64,000 bases of DNA, taken from the NCBI RefSeq assembly GCF_026163695.1, contig NZ_JAOTID010000001.1, positions 372,001 to 436,000 on the forward strand. Reading direction: 5' to 3'. Each line of letters begins with the position of its first letter. Positions within the stretch are counted from its first letter, which is position 1. The translations under genes were made by a program, and so were the position numbers. Positions 48,973 through 57,286 of the stretch are shown here, in pieces. Origin of the DNA: Shumkonia mesophila. GTDB lineage: Bacteria > Pseudomonadota > Alphaproteobacteria > Rhodospirillales > Shumkoniaceae. The notes under the pieces are model-generated. The model did no database searches and had not been told where the DNA came from. It saw only the letters and a program-made list of their open reading frames with translations.

Positions 48973-49968
48973 ATGAGCACTCGCCCCAGCGTCGTTTCGG
49001 AAGCCGCTTTCACGTCGGAATTTCGCGGACGCATCTACGACAGCATCGTCGATACCATCGGCGCCACGCCCCTGGTCCGCCTCTCCAAGCTGGCCGAGGA
49101 CGCCGGCAGCAAGGCGATCATCCTCGGCAAGTGCGAGTTCTTCAATCCGCTGGCCTCGGTCAAGGACCGCATCGGGCTGGCCATGGTCGAGGCGGCCGAG
49201 GCCGCCGGCCGCATCGGGCCCGGCACGCTGCTGGTCGAGCCGACCTCGGGCAACACCGGCATCGCGCTGGCCTTCGTCTGCGCCGCCAAGGGCTACCGGC
49301 TGATCCTCACCATGCCCGAAAGCATGTCGGTCGAGCGGCGCAAGATGCTGGCCCTGCTGGGCGCCGAGCTGGAACTGACCCCCGCCGCCAAGGGCATGAC
49401 CGGGGCGATTGCCCGGGCCGCCGAGATCGTCGAGCAGAACCCCGTCGCCATCATGCTCCAGCAGTTCGAGAACCCGGCCAACCCGGCCGTGCACCGCCTG
49501 ACCACCGCGGAAGAGATCTGGACCGACACGGCCGGCAAGGCCGATGTGCTGGTATCGGGTGTCGGCACCGGCGGCACGCTGACCGGCGTCGGCGAGGTCC
49601 TGAAGGCGCGCAAGCCTTCCTTCAAGGTCGTCGCCGTGGAGCCCGAGGACAGCCCGGTGCTGTCGGGCGGCGTGCCGGGGCCGCACAAGATCCAGGGCAT
49701 CGGGGCCGGATTCGTGCCCAAGATCCTCAACGCCTCGATCATCGACGAGGTCTTGAAGATCGGCAACGAAACCGCGTTTGCCACCGCCCGCAAAGCGGCC
49801 CGCCTGGAGGGGCTGCCGGGCGGCATCTCGTCGGGCGCGGCGCTGGCCGCGGCGCTGGAGTTGGGCCAGCGGCCCGACATGGAAGGCAAGATGATCGTCG
49901 CCATCCTGCCCTCGTTTGCCGAGCGCTATCTGTCGACCGCCCTTTTCGACGGCCTCGGCGTCGAGTAG
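48973..49968 (+). CDS. cysK: Cysteine synthase (O-acetylserine sulfhydrylase)
   Basis: CysK makes cysteine from O-acetylserine and sulfide with pyridoxal phosphate. The 331-residue protein has the PLP lysine in SVKDRIGL, the [11 protein letters not shown] loop, [12 protein letters not shown] for the phosphate and [12 protein letters not shown]. It begins with a 20-residue extension before [16 protein letters not shown]. It is followed after 29 bp by a MoeB/ThiF-like gene. Confidence 0.95.
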   Translation: MSTRPSVVSEAAFTSEFRGRIYDSIVDTIGATPLVRLSKLAEDAGSKAIILGKCEFFNPLASVKDRIGLAMVEAAEAAGRIGPGTLLVEPTSGNTGIALAFVCAAKGYRLILTMPESMSVERRKMLALLGAELELTPAAKGMTGAIARAAEIVEQNPVAIMLQQFENPANPAVHRLTTAEEIWTDTAGKADVLVSGVGTGGTLTGVGEVLKARKPSFKVVAVEPEDSPVLSGGVPGPHKIQGIGAGFVPKILNASIIDEVLKIGNETAFATARKAARLEGLPGGISSGAALAAALELGQRPDMEGKMIVAILPSFAERYLSTALFDGLGVE

Positions 49969-49997
49969 AAAGGCTTCCGGCCACGCCGGACGACACC

Positions 49998-50792
49998 ATG
50001 GATTTCACCGAGGAACAGATCAACCGCTACGCCCGCCACATCCTGCTGCCCGAGGTCGGCGGCGAGGGCCAGGCCCGCCTGCTTTCCTCGCGCGTCCTGG
50101 TGGTCGGGGCCGGCGGGCTGGGCTCGCCGCTGCTGCTCTACCTGGCGGCGGCGGGAGTGGGGACGTTAGGCGTGGTCGACGACGACGCCGTCGACCTCAC
50201 CAACCTGCAGCGCCAGATCGTGCACAGGACGGCAAGCGTCGGCCGGATGAAGGCCGACAGCGCCGCCGAGACGCTGGCGGCCGTCAACCCGGGGGTGAAG
50301 GTGATCCGCCATCCGGTGCGCTTCACCGCCGCCAACGCGGAGGAGCTGATGGCCGGCTACGACGTGGTGGCCGACGGCAGCGACAACTTCGAGACCAAGT
50401 TCCTGCTCAACGACGCCTGCTACTTCGCCAAAAAGCCCCTGGTCGGCGGCGCCATCCTGCGCTTCGCCGGCCAGGTCTATACCTTCAAGGCCTACGAGGA
50501 GGGCGACGGGCCCTGCTATCGCTGCATCTTCCGCGAGCCGCCGCCGCCCGATTCGGTGCCGACCTGCGCCCAGGCCGGCGTGCTGGGCGCGCTGTGCGGC
50601 CTGGTCGGCTCGACCCAGGCGGTCGAGGTGCTCAAGGAACTTCTGGGCATCGGCGAAAGCCTGGCCGGCTCGCTTTTGGTCATCGACGCGCTGACCACCA
50701 CGTTTCGCAAGATCCGCGCCAAGCGCGACCCCGGCTGCCCGCTGTGCGGTGCCCACCCGTCCATCCGGGATCTTTCGATCCATGCCCACTGA
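49998..50792 (+). CDS. moeB: MoeB/ThiF/HesA-type adenylyltransferase
   Basis: A 264-residue E1-like enzyme that adenylates the C-terminus of a small sulfur carrier (MoaD, ThiS or similar). It has the nucleotide motif VVGAGGLGSPLLLY, the Mg-binding DGSDNFETKFLLND, the cysteine in TCAQAGVLG and two zinc CxxC pairs (CYRC, CPLC). No rhodanese domain is attached. Its place after cysK and before a DsrE-like gene suggests a sulfur-transfer role, and the sulfur carrier partner is not in the window. The DsrE gene begins inside its 3' end. Confidence 0.92.
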   Translation: MDFTEEQINRYARHILLPEVGGEGQARLLSSRVLVVGAGGLGSPLLLYLAAAGVGTLGVVDDDAVDLTNLQRQIVHRTASVGRMKADSAAETLAAVNPGVKVIRHPVRFTAANAEELMAGYDVVADGSDNFETKFLLNDACYFAKKPLVGGAILRFAGQVYTFKAYEEGDGPCYRCIFREPPPPDSVPTCAQAGVLGALCGLVGSTQAVEVLKELLGIGESLAGSLLVIDALTTTFRKIRAKRDPGCPLCGAHPSIRDLSIHAH

Positions 50793-51228
50793 GGCCAGCC
50801 CGGACAAGCTTTCCCTCGTCGTCTTCTCGGGCGACTTCGACAAGGTCCACTACGCCCTGGTGCTGGCCAGCGGCGCCGCCGCCATCGGCAAGGCGGTGAC
50901 CCTTTTCTTCACCATGGAGGCCAGCCGCGCCCTGATGAAACCGGCCGCCGACGGTACGCCTTCGTGGCGCGCACTGCCGGTGGCGAGCGACGGTTGGGCC
51001 GACGCCGGGGCCATGGACGACGCCTTCGCGGCCAGGGGCGTCGCCACCTTCGAGGAACTGCTGACGGCCTGCCCGGAACTCGGCGTGCGCTTCCTGGTCT
51101 GCGAGATGGGCCTGAAGGCGATGGATCTCTCCCGCACCGACCTCCGGGGCGACATCCCGATCGAGGACGGCGGCGTCGTCACCTTCGTCACCGACGCCTC
51201 GGCCAAAGGCGCCATGCTGTTCATTTAG
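50782..51228 (+). CDS. DsrE/DsrF/DrsH-like family protein
   Basis: A 148-residue protein of the DsrE-like fold (COG2044 group), opening LSLVVFSGDFDKVHYALVLASGAAAIGKAVTLFFT and ending TFVTDASAKGAMLFI. Two cysteines occur in ACPELGVRFLVCEMGLK, the second at the place where sulfur-relay relatives carry the acceptor. It overlaps the moeB-like gene by 11 bp, so the two proteins probably act together on persulfide transfer; this is inference. It converges on the pabC gene with a 4-bp overlap. Confidence 0.85.
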   Translation: MPTEASPDKLSLVVFSGDFDKVHYALVLASGAAAIGKAVTLFFTMEASRALMKPAADGTPSWRALPVASDGWADAGAMDDAFAARGVATFEELLTACPELGVRFLVCEMGLKAMDLSRTDLRGDIPIEDGGVVTFVTDASAKGAMLFI

Positions 51229-52040
51229 GGCCTTTCCCGCCCCAGGACCAGGCCGCCCAGCGACGCCCACACCGGGCCCGGCCGGCCCCGGCCCACCGGC
51301 CGGTCTTCGAGTCGCACCACCGGGCGGATGCCGGTGACGTTGGTCAGAAAAATCTCCGATGCGGCTTCGAGATCGGCCGCGGTCAGGCTGCGCTCCGTGG
51401 CGTTCAGCACATCGCGCGCCGCCGCCCGCATGAGGCCGGGCAGCGCCCCGTCGGCGATGGGGGGCGTGACCGCCACGCCCTCGATCACCGCGAACAGGTT
51501 GGCCGCCGTCGCCTCGGCCAGCGTGCCGGCGGTGTTGAGCAGCAGCGCGTCGTCGGCGCCGCGGCGGTGGGCTTCCATCAACGCAATGATCCCGTCCAGG
51601 TAGTTGAGCGACTTGAGGCGCGCCAGCGGGGAATGGGAATTGCGCCGCGTCGTGGCGGCGATCACCACGGCGGCCGGCGCGGGTGGGGCCAGGGAGGCCG
51701 GAGTGGCGGTGATCAATACCGTGGGCAACGGCTTTTCGGGTGGCTTGAGGCCACGCGGCGCCGGGCCGCGGCTGACGGTGAGCCGCGCGGTGCCGGTTTC
51801 CATCCCCGCCGCCACCCGGGTCAGCGCCTCGGCAAGAGCGTCATCGCCGTAGGGAAGCGGCAGGGCCAGCTCGGCGCAGCCCGCGCGCAGGCGGGCGAGA
51901 TGGGCGGGCACGCGCAAGACCGTTCGATCGCGGATGGCCAGCGTCTCGAACAGGCCGTCGCCCAGGGTGAAGCCGCGATCGTCCGGGCGCAGGCGGGCCG
52001 ATTCCAGGGGGATGAGCGTGCCGTCGAGCCAGATCGTCAT
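51225..52040 (-). CDS. pabC: Aminodeoxychorismate lyase-like class IV aminotransferase
   Basis: A 271-residue PLP enzyme of fold type IV. The opening IWLDGTLIPLESARLRPDDRGFTLGDGLFETL, the PLP lysine in LKSLNYLD and AEATAANLFAV are the family's marks. PabC splits aminodeoxychorismate into p-aminobenzoate and pyruvate in folate synthesis; D-amino-acid or branched-chain aminotransferase activity is excluded mainly by context: pabB overlaps its start (ATGA). Confidence 0.9.
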   Translation of the reverse strand: MTIWLDGTLIPLESARLRPDDRGFTLGDGLFETLAIRDRTVLRVPAHLARLRAGCAELALPLPYGDDALAEALTRVAAGMETGTARLTVSRGPAPRGLKPPEKPLPTVLITATPASLAPPAPAAVVIAATTRRNSHSPLARLKSLNYLDGIIALMEAHRRGADDALLLNTAGTLAEATAANLFAVIEGVAVTPPIADGALPGLMRAAARDVLNATERSLTAADLEAASEIFLTNVTGIRPVVRLEDRPVGRGRPGPVWASLGGLVLGRERP

Positions 52041-53428
52041 CGGATGCCGCCGCCTTTCCGGGGGTCCAGGCATGCCATCAGGGGTCTGGCCTTGTCCAGC
52101 GTCTCCTCGTACTCGGCCGCCGGCTGCGAATCGGCGACGATGCCGCCGCCGGCCTGCAGGATGACATCGTCGCCGTCGACGACCAGGGTGCGGATGACAA
52201 TCGAGGAATCCATCGCCCCGTCGAAGCCGATCCAGGCGATGGCCCCGCAATAGGGGCCGCGCCGGGCCGGCTCCAGCTCGCGGATGATCTCCATGGCGCG
52301 AATCTTCGGCGCCCCGGTGATCGAGCCGCCGGGAAAAGCGGCGCGCAGGAGATCGACCGGCCCCAGCCCGGGCTTAAGCCGGGCCTCGATGACCGACACC
52401 AGGTGATGGATGGAGGCGAAGCTTTCGAGTTCGCAGAGCGCCGGCACGCCGACGCTGCCGGTCACGGCGACGCGCGACAGGTCGTTGCGCAGCAAATCGA
52501 CGATCATCAGGTTCTCGGCCCGATCCTTGGCGCTGGCCATCAGCTGGCGCGCCAAGGCCGCGTCCTCGGCGGCATCGGCGCCGCGCCGCCGGGTGCCCTT
52601 GATGGGGCGGGTCTCGATGGCGCCGTCGGCGGCGAGCCTGAGGAAGCGCTCGGGCGAGGCCGAGACGACGGTCTGCCCCGGCCCGCAGGCCAGCAGCGCC
52701 GCGAACGGAGCCGGGCTGGCGGCGCGTACCCGCCTGTGCAGCAGATAGGGCGTGAGGCCGGGCGGGCGGGGGGCGAGGAAGCGCTGCGACAGGTTGGCCT
52801 GATAGATGTCGCCGGCCCGGATGTAGTCCACCGTGCGCGCGACCTTGGCCTCGTAGTCCGGGCGCGGTGTTTCGGCCCGCCAGGAGGACGCGGTGCCCGG
52901 GTCGTTCGGCGGCGCCGGCGCGGCGGCCAGGCGCGCGGCAAGCGCCTCCAGGCGGCGGCCGGCCGGCGGCCGCGGGCCGGCCGCCGCGACGTCGGCGGCG
53001 ATCGCCCAGGCCTTGCGGTCTTCGAGATCGAAGGCGGCGACGGTGTCGTAGAAGGCGAAGAAGAGATCGGGCAGCGCCGGCCCGGCGGCAGCGGGCGGCG
53101 CCAGCCGCTCGAGCGTCCCGGCCAGCTCGTAGCCGAGGAAGCCGACGGCGCCTCCCTGAAAGGGCGGCAGGCCGGGGTTGGCGGCCAACGGCCGGCCGGC
53201 CAGCCCGGCGGCGAGAAGGGCCAGCGGGTCGCCGGCATCGCCCCACCGCCAGGTCAGCACGCGAAACGGATCGGCGGCGATATAGGCATAACGCCCACGG
53301 CCGCCGGCCGGCGCCGCCGAGTCGAGCAGCGCGGCAACGGGATCGGCGGCGAAGGCGGCGAAGGCATCGGCCGGCTCGACGAAGGGAATGGCCCGGGCCA
53401 ACGGCCGCGGCGGGGCGGCGGCGGACAT
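52037..53428 (-). CDS. pabB: Aminodeoxychorismate synthase component I
   Basis: PabB converts chorismate to 4-amino-4-deoxychorismate with ammonia from PabA. The 463-residue protein has an anthranilate-synthase-I-like N-terminal half and the chorismate-binding domain with ASPERFLR, PIKGTRRRG, DLLRNDLSRVA, FPGGSITGAPKIRAMEII and GGGIVADS. It is coupled to pabC. No pabA is nearby, so the glutaminase is encoded elsewhere. Confidence 0.93.
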   Translation of the reverse strand: MSAAAPPRPLARAIPFVEPADAFAAFAADPVAALLDSAAPAGGRGRYAYIAADPFRVLTWRWGDAGDPLALLAAGLAGRPLAANPGLPPFQGGAVGFLGYELAGTLERLAPPAAAGPALPDLFFAFYDTVAAFDLEDRKAWAIAADVAAAGPRPPAGRRLEALAARLAAAPAPPNDPGTASSWRAETPRPDYEAKVARTVDYIRAGDIYQANLSQRFLAPRPPGLTPYLLHRRVRAASPAPFAALLACGPGQTVVSASPERFLRLAADGAIETRPIKGTRRRGADAAEDAALARQLMASAKDRAENLMIVDLLRNDLSRVAVTGSVGVPALCELESFASIHHLVSVIEARLKPGLGPVDLLRAAFPGGSITGAPKIRAMEIIRELEPARRGPYCGAIAWIGFDGAMDSSIVIRTLVVDGDDVILQAGGGIVADSQPAAEYEETLDKARPLMACLDPRKGGGIR

Positions 53429-53448
53429 GGAGGCGGTCGCCGGCGGGC

Positions 53449-54435
53449 TCAGGGCGCGTCGAGAAGGACGCGATCGGGCGGCGGGTTGCCGTCGACGAAG
53501 GACTTGATGTTGATCAGCACCCTCTCGCCCATGGCGACGCGCCCCTCGATGGTCGCCGAGCCCATGTGCGGCACCAGGACGACGTTGTCCAAGGCCAGCA
53601 GCTTGGGGTTGACGGCGGGCGCGTTCTCGAAGACGTCGAGCGCGGCGCCGGCGATCTCGCCGGCCGCCAGCATGCGGGTCAGCGCGCTTTCGTCGATGAC
53701 CTCGCCGCGCGAGGTGTTGACCACGAAGGCCTGCGGCGCCAGCAGCCGCAGCCGGCGCGCCGACAGCAGGTGATAGGTGGCCGGGGTGTGCGGGCAGTTG
53801 ACCGAGATGATGTCCATGCGGGCCAGCATCTGGTCCAGGCTGTCCCAATAGGTGGCCTCCAGCTCGGCCTCGATGTCGGGATGCACCCGATGGCGGTTGT
53901 GGTAGTGGATGGACAGCCCGAAGCCGCGGGCCCGCACCGCCAGCGCGCGGCCGATGCGCCCCATGCCGACGATCCCCAAGCGCTTGCCGTTGATGCGCCG
54001 GCCAAGCATCCAGGTCGGCGACCACCCCGACCATTTGCCGGCCCTGAGAACCCGCTCGCCCTCGCCCAGGCGGCGCGCCACCGCCAGGATCATGGCCATG
54101 GCCATGTCGGCGGTATCCTCGGTCAGCACGTCGGGCGTGTTGGTGACGACGATGCCGCGCGCGGCGGCGGCGGCCAGGTCGATGTGATCGACGCCGGTGC
54201 CGAAGTTGGCGATCAGCTTGAGGTTCGGTCCGGCCGCCGCGATGATCTCGGCGTCGATGCGGTCGGTGACGGTGGGGGTCAGCACGTCGGCGTCCTTGAC
54301 CGCCTCGATAAGCTGAGTCCGGGTCATCTGCGTGTCGTCGAGATTGAGGCGCGCGCTGAACAGCTCCATCATCCGCGTTTCGATGGCGTCGGGAAGCTTT
54401 CGGGTAACGACGACGACGGGCTTGGTCTGCGCCAT
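53449..54435 (-). CDS. D-2-hydroxyacid dehydrogenase (glyoxylate/hydroxypyruvate reductase type)
   Basis: A 328-residue NAD(P)-dependent dehydrogenase. It has the Rossmann motif GIVGMGRIGRALA, the catalytic Arg in TSRGEVIDE, a Glu near 270 and the His in LVPHMGSAT. The sequence is close to the D-glycerate dehydrogenase/glyoxylate reductase (GyaR) branch. It lies 20 bp upstream of pabB on the same strand, possibly cotranscribed. Confidence 0.9.
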   Translation of the reverse strand: MAQTKPVVVVTRKLPDAIETRMMELFSARLNLDDTQMTRTQLIEAVKDADVLTPTVTDRIDAEIIAAAGPNLKLIANFGTGVDHIDLAAAAARGIVVTNTPDVLTEDTADMAMAMILAVARRLGEGERVLRAGKWSGWSPTWMLGRRINGKRLGIVGMGRIGRALAVRARGFGLSIHYHNRHRVHPDIEAELEATYWDSLDQMLARMDIISVNCPHTPATYHLLSARRLRLLAPQAFVVNTSRGEVIDESALTRMLAAGEIAGAALDVFENAPAVNPKLLALDNVVLVPHMGSATIEGRVAMGERVLINIKSFVDGNPPPDRVLLDAP

Positions 54436-54543
54436 TCACGGCCCTCCGGTCTGCAACCTCCGGTCAGGCCATAGCAGCATGCCAGGGCCTTGTCCAGCCT
54501 TGCGTATTTACGACCGGCCGGCGTCCCGGCCGCGACGGCCGGC

Positions 54544-54574
54544 TTGACCCGGCGCGCGCGCTTCGCCCTATAAT
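54544..54574 (+). promoter_or_regulatory. Candidate promoter of the SH3 protein gene
   Basis: TTGACC (54544-54549), 19-bp spacer, consensus TATAAT (54569-54574). The transcript would start about 30 bases before the GTG. The CGGCTTGACCCGG around the -35 also matches a repeated fragment at 1369-1378. Confidence 0.45.
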
Positions 54575-54609
54575 GGGCCCGCCAACCCGCCCTGAAAGGT
54601 CACCTCCCG

Positions 54610-55119
54610 GTGCCGAGATCGATCCGCCCGCTTTCCCTTGCGCTTGCCGTCTTTTTCCTGCTGGGGACCGGGGCGCCGGCCCTCGCCGCCGCCGAGGGAA
54701 CCGGCCTGCCGCTGCCCCGCTTCGTCAGCCTGCGTTCGGAAAAGGCCAAGCTGCGCACCGGACCGGGGGTCCAGTACCCGGAGGACTGGGTCTATCTGCG
54801 CAAGGACGTGCCGCTGGAGATCATCGCCGAGCACCATACCTGGCGAAAGGTCCGCGACTGGCAGGGTACCCAGGGCTGGATGCACCAGAGCCTGGTCAGC
54901 GGCAAGCGCACGCTGATCGTCACCGGCGCCACCCGCACGCTGCGCAGCAAGCCCGATTCCGACAGCCGGGCGGTGGTCCGCGCCGAAGCCGGCGTCGTCG
55001 GCTTCCTGCTGGGCTGCCCGGGCGGCAGCGCCTGGTGCCAGGCCGAAATCGACGGCTTCAAGGGATGGCTGCGCCGGGTCGAGTTCTGGGGGGCGTACGC
55101 GGACGAGGCCGTCGAATAG
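54610..55119 (+). CDS. Exported SH3-domain protein
   Basis: A 169-residue protein with a signal peptide (about 1-27) and two bacterial SH3-like units (about residues 38-95 and 100-160; LRTGPGVQYPEDWVYL and GWMHQSLVSGKR, then LRSKPDSDSRAVVRAEAGV and GWLRRVEFWGAY). It belongs to the SH3_4 type that is common in alphaproteobacteria, with a probable envelope role; partner unknown. Start is GTG 54610 with AAAGGT upstream. Confidence 0.8.
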   Translation: MPRSIRPLSLALAVFFLLGTGAPALAAAEGTGLPLPRFVSLRSEKAKLRTGPGVQYPEDWVYLRKDVPLEIIAEHHTWRKVRDWQGTQGWMHQSLVSGKRTLIVTGATRTLRSKPDSDSRAVVRAEAGVVGFLLGCPGGSAWCQAEIDGFKGWLRRVEFWGAYADEAVE

Positions 55120-55174
55120 ACAGCCTTCGCGGCGGCCATTGACCGCCCATCGCGAAAAAGAAAACCGGAACCTC

Positions 55175-55202
55175 GCCTCGGAGAGGCTCAGTGCCTCTCG
55201 AG
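55175..55202 (-). terminator. Candidate terminator of irr
   Basis: GAGAGGC (55181-55187) pairs with GCCTCTC (55193-55199) across a 5-base loop that includes the irr stop. On the minus strand a T-rich TTTTCTTTTT follows after about 12 bases. Confidence 0.4.
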
Positions 55203-55610
55203 GCCGACCCGCACGATGACTTCGACGCGCTTGATCTGCTTGCCTTGCGGAACCGCCGGAAGCCGGGACACCACGATCTGGTCGCCGGGGATGTCGAGCA
55301 GCTCGCCGCCGTCTTCCATGTAGAAATGGTGATGCTCGGACATGTTGGTATCGAAGTACGAGCGCGAGGCGTCGACCACGATTTCGCGGAGCAGCCCGCA
55401 CGAGGTGAACTGGTGCAGGGTGTTGTAGACCGTGGCCAGCGACACCCGCACGTTGGCGTTCAAAACCTCGGCATGCAGCATTTCCGCCGTCACGTGGCGG
55501 TCGCCGCCATCGAACAGCAGCTTGGCCAAGGCCAATCGTTGCCGCGTCGGCCGCAGGCCGGCGGCGCGCAGACGATCGATGACATGGCTGTAGGGGCGTA
55601 TTTTTGTCAT
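55188..55610 (-). CDS. irr: Iron response regulator Irr (Fur family)
   Basis: Irr is the heme-sensing Fur-family repressor/activator of alphaproteobacterial iron metabolism. The 140-residue protein has a winged helix (LRPTRQRLALAKLL, SLATVYNTLHQF) and the HHH triplet (H93-H95, SEHHHFYMEDGGELLDIP) that binds heme in Irr. It lacks the CxxC motifs of Fur. A promoter is visible upstream, and the next upstream gene on this strand is the flavin oxidoreductase. Confidence 0.93.
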   Translation of the reverse strand: MTKIRPYSHVIDRLRAAGLRPTRQRLALAKLLFDGGDRHVTAEMLHAEVLNANVRVSLATVYNTLHQFTSCGLLREIVVDASRSYFDTNMSEHHHFYMEDGGELLDIPGDQIVVSRLPAVPQGKQIKRVEVIVRVGLERH

Positions 55611-55657
55611 GTTTCTTATATAGCTATTTTGTTGTTTGAAATAAGCATAATTCGAAT

Positions 55658-55686
55658 ACGATATCGGAGTTCACTCCCGGTATCAA
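55658..55686 (-). promoter_or_regulatory. irr promoter with possible operator
   Basis: On the minus strand TTGATA (55686-55681), 17-bp spacer, TATCGT (55663-55658), about 48 bases before the ATG. The spacer holds GGAGT-TC-ACTCC (55666-55677), a small dyad in a typical repressor position; ATTCGAAT is a second 8-bp palindrome closer to the gene. Confidence 0.55.
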
Positions 55687-55722
55687 CACAAAAATTATGG
55701 GTATTTTGCCCGGACCCGCCCC

Positions 55723-57120
55723 TCAGTCGCCGCTGGCCATCCGCTCGACCAGCTCGCCGACAGTGGGAATGAAGCCGTTGCCATAAAACGGATCGTCGGC
55801 GAACCGATAGCCGTTGTGCCCGGAAAACATCAGGTTGCTGTCGGTGTCGCCGCCGTGGGCGACGTCCTGCAGCGTCTTCTGGATGCAGTACGAGCGGGGG
55901 TCGGCCAGCTTGCCGGTGCTGCCGATCTCGTTTTGGGCCCAGTTGCTGAACCGGCAGGCGGAAAGGCAGCCCATGCAGCCGCTCTGATCGGCGCGGATCT
56001 GCTCGGCCTTTCCCGGGGTCACGAAGACGAGGGTCGAATCGGGGGTCTGCATCGGCGTGACGTAGCCCTCGGCGATCCAGCCCTCGGCCCGCACCTTGTC
56101 GGCGGCGGTCAGGTAGAACAGGCGGCCGCGCGCGCCCACCGACAGCGCCTCGGTATGCTCGCCCAGCGGCTCGCGGGTGAACGCCACCTGCCGCTCGCTG
56201 CGCCCGCGCAGTTCCTGGATGAAGCTGTTGTTGACGGCCGACGAATAGAAGCCGGTCGGGCTGAAGCGATTGAGGAAGACCTCGCCCTTCTTGAGGTTGA
56301 GCAGCCGCTTCTTCCAGGCCTCCGACACCGGGCTTTCGCGGGTCAGGATGGCCCGGGTGCCGATCTGGAAGGCCAGCGGCCCGATGTCGGGATTGTCCAG
56401 CCAGTGCTCCCACTCGCGCAGGTACCAGACGCCGCCGGCCATGAAGACCGGCGTCGCGTCGAGGCCGAATTCGCGCATGGTGGCGCGCAGTTCGACCACC
56501 CGCGGATAGGGGTCCTGGGGCGCCTCGGGGTCCTCGACGTTGCTCAGTCCGTTGTGACCGCCGGCCAGCCAGGGGTCCTCGTAGACGACGCCGCCCAGCC
56601 ATTCGGCGTACTTGTGATAGGCGCGCTTCCACAGCGCCCGGAAGGCCCGGGCCGAAGACACGATGGGATAATAGTAGACGCCGTAGTGCGACGCGATCTC
56701 GGCCACCTTGTAGGGCATGCCGGCGCCGCAGGTGACGCCATGCACCAACCCGCGCGCCCCCTCGAGGATGCCGTGCATCACACGTTCCGTGCCGCCGGCC
56801 TCCCACAGGATGTTCATGTGGATGGGGCCGCGCCCGCCCGAAACCTCGTGGGCGCGCTGCGCCTGGACGATGCCGCCGTGGATGGCGTAGGCGACCAGTT
56901 CCTCGAAACGTTCCCGCCGGTTCTTGCCCAGATAGTCCTGGAAGATGGGCCGCCCCTGGCTGTCGTAGGTATCGGCGTTGGTGGCCGAGAAAGTGCCGAC
57001 GCCGCCGGCCGCCGCCCAGGCGCCGGCGCTTTCGCCGTTGGAAATGGACACACCCTTGCCGCCTTCGACGAGCGGCAGCACCTCGAAGCCGGAAATGACC
57101 ACAGGCTGAAGCGGCTTCAC
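55723..57120 (-). CDS. Nitronate-monooxygenase-like flavin oxidoreductase with cysteine cluster
   Basis: A 465-residue TIM-barrel FMN protein of the nitronate monooxygenase / NADH-flavin oxidoreductase family, which oxidises nitroalkanes or reduces flavins. It has VHGVTCGAGMPY, the FMN loop VFMAGGVWYL and GPLAFQIGTRA. Near the C-terminus is CMGCLSACRFSNW with C412 further on, that is C382-x2-C385-x3-C389 and a fourth cysteine, which looks like a metal or iron-sulfur site. I took GTG 57120 because GAGGAG lies seven bases upstream; an ATG at 57147 is the alternative. Confidence 0.82.
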   Translation of the reverse strand: MKPLQPVVISGFEVLPLVEGGKGVSISNGESAGAWAAAGGVGTFSATNADTYDSQGRPIFQDYLGKNRRERFEELVAYAIHGGIVQAQRAHEVSGGRGPIHMNILWEAGGTERVMHGILEGARGLVHGVTCGAGMPYKVAEIASHYGVYYYPIVSSARAFRALWKRAYHKYAEWLGGVVYEDPWLAGGHNGLSNVEDPEAPQDPYPRVVELRATMREFGLDATPVFMAGGVWYLREWEHWLDNPDIGPLAFQIGTRAILTRESPVSEAWKKRLLNLKKGEVFLNRFSPTGFYSSAVNNSFIQELRGRSERQVAFTREPLGEHTEALSVGARGRLFYLTAADKVRAEGWIAEGYVTPMQTPDSTLVFVTPGKAEQIRADQSGCMGCLSACRFSNWAQNEIGSTGKLADPRSYCIQKTLQDVAHGGDTDSNLMFSGHNGYRFADDPFYGNGFIPTVGELVERMASGD

Positions 57121-57211
57121 ATCAAGTCTCCTCGCCGGACATTCCATCCCTGCCCCGGACTCGCGGCGGGACTGGCCGCGGCCGGGTTGTTTTTCATATG
57201 GGGACAATCGA

Positions 57212-57271
57212 GCCGGCGTCACGGATTTTTCCGCCGACGCCGGCCCGTCCGGCGGCGTCCCGCGCCGCCGG
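57212..57271 (-). other. Tandem hairpins downstream of pnp
   Basis: Two strong stems follow pnp: CCGGCGGCG/CGCCGCCGG (57249-57257 with 57263-57271) and GCCGGCGTC/GACGCCGGC (57212-57220 with 57236-57244). Neither has a T-run, so they may protect the 3' end or pause transcription rather than terminate it. Confidence 0.4.
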
Positions 57272-57286
57272 ATCGCCGTCATACCG

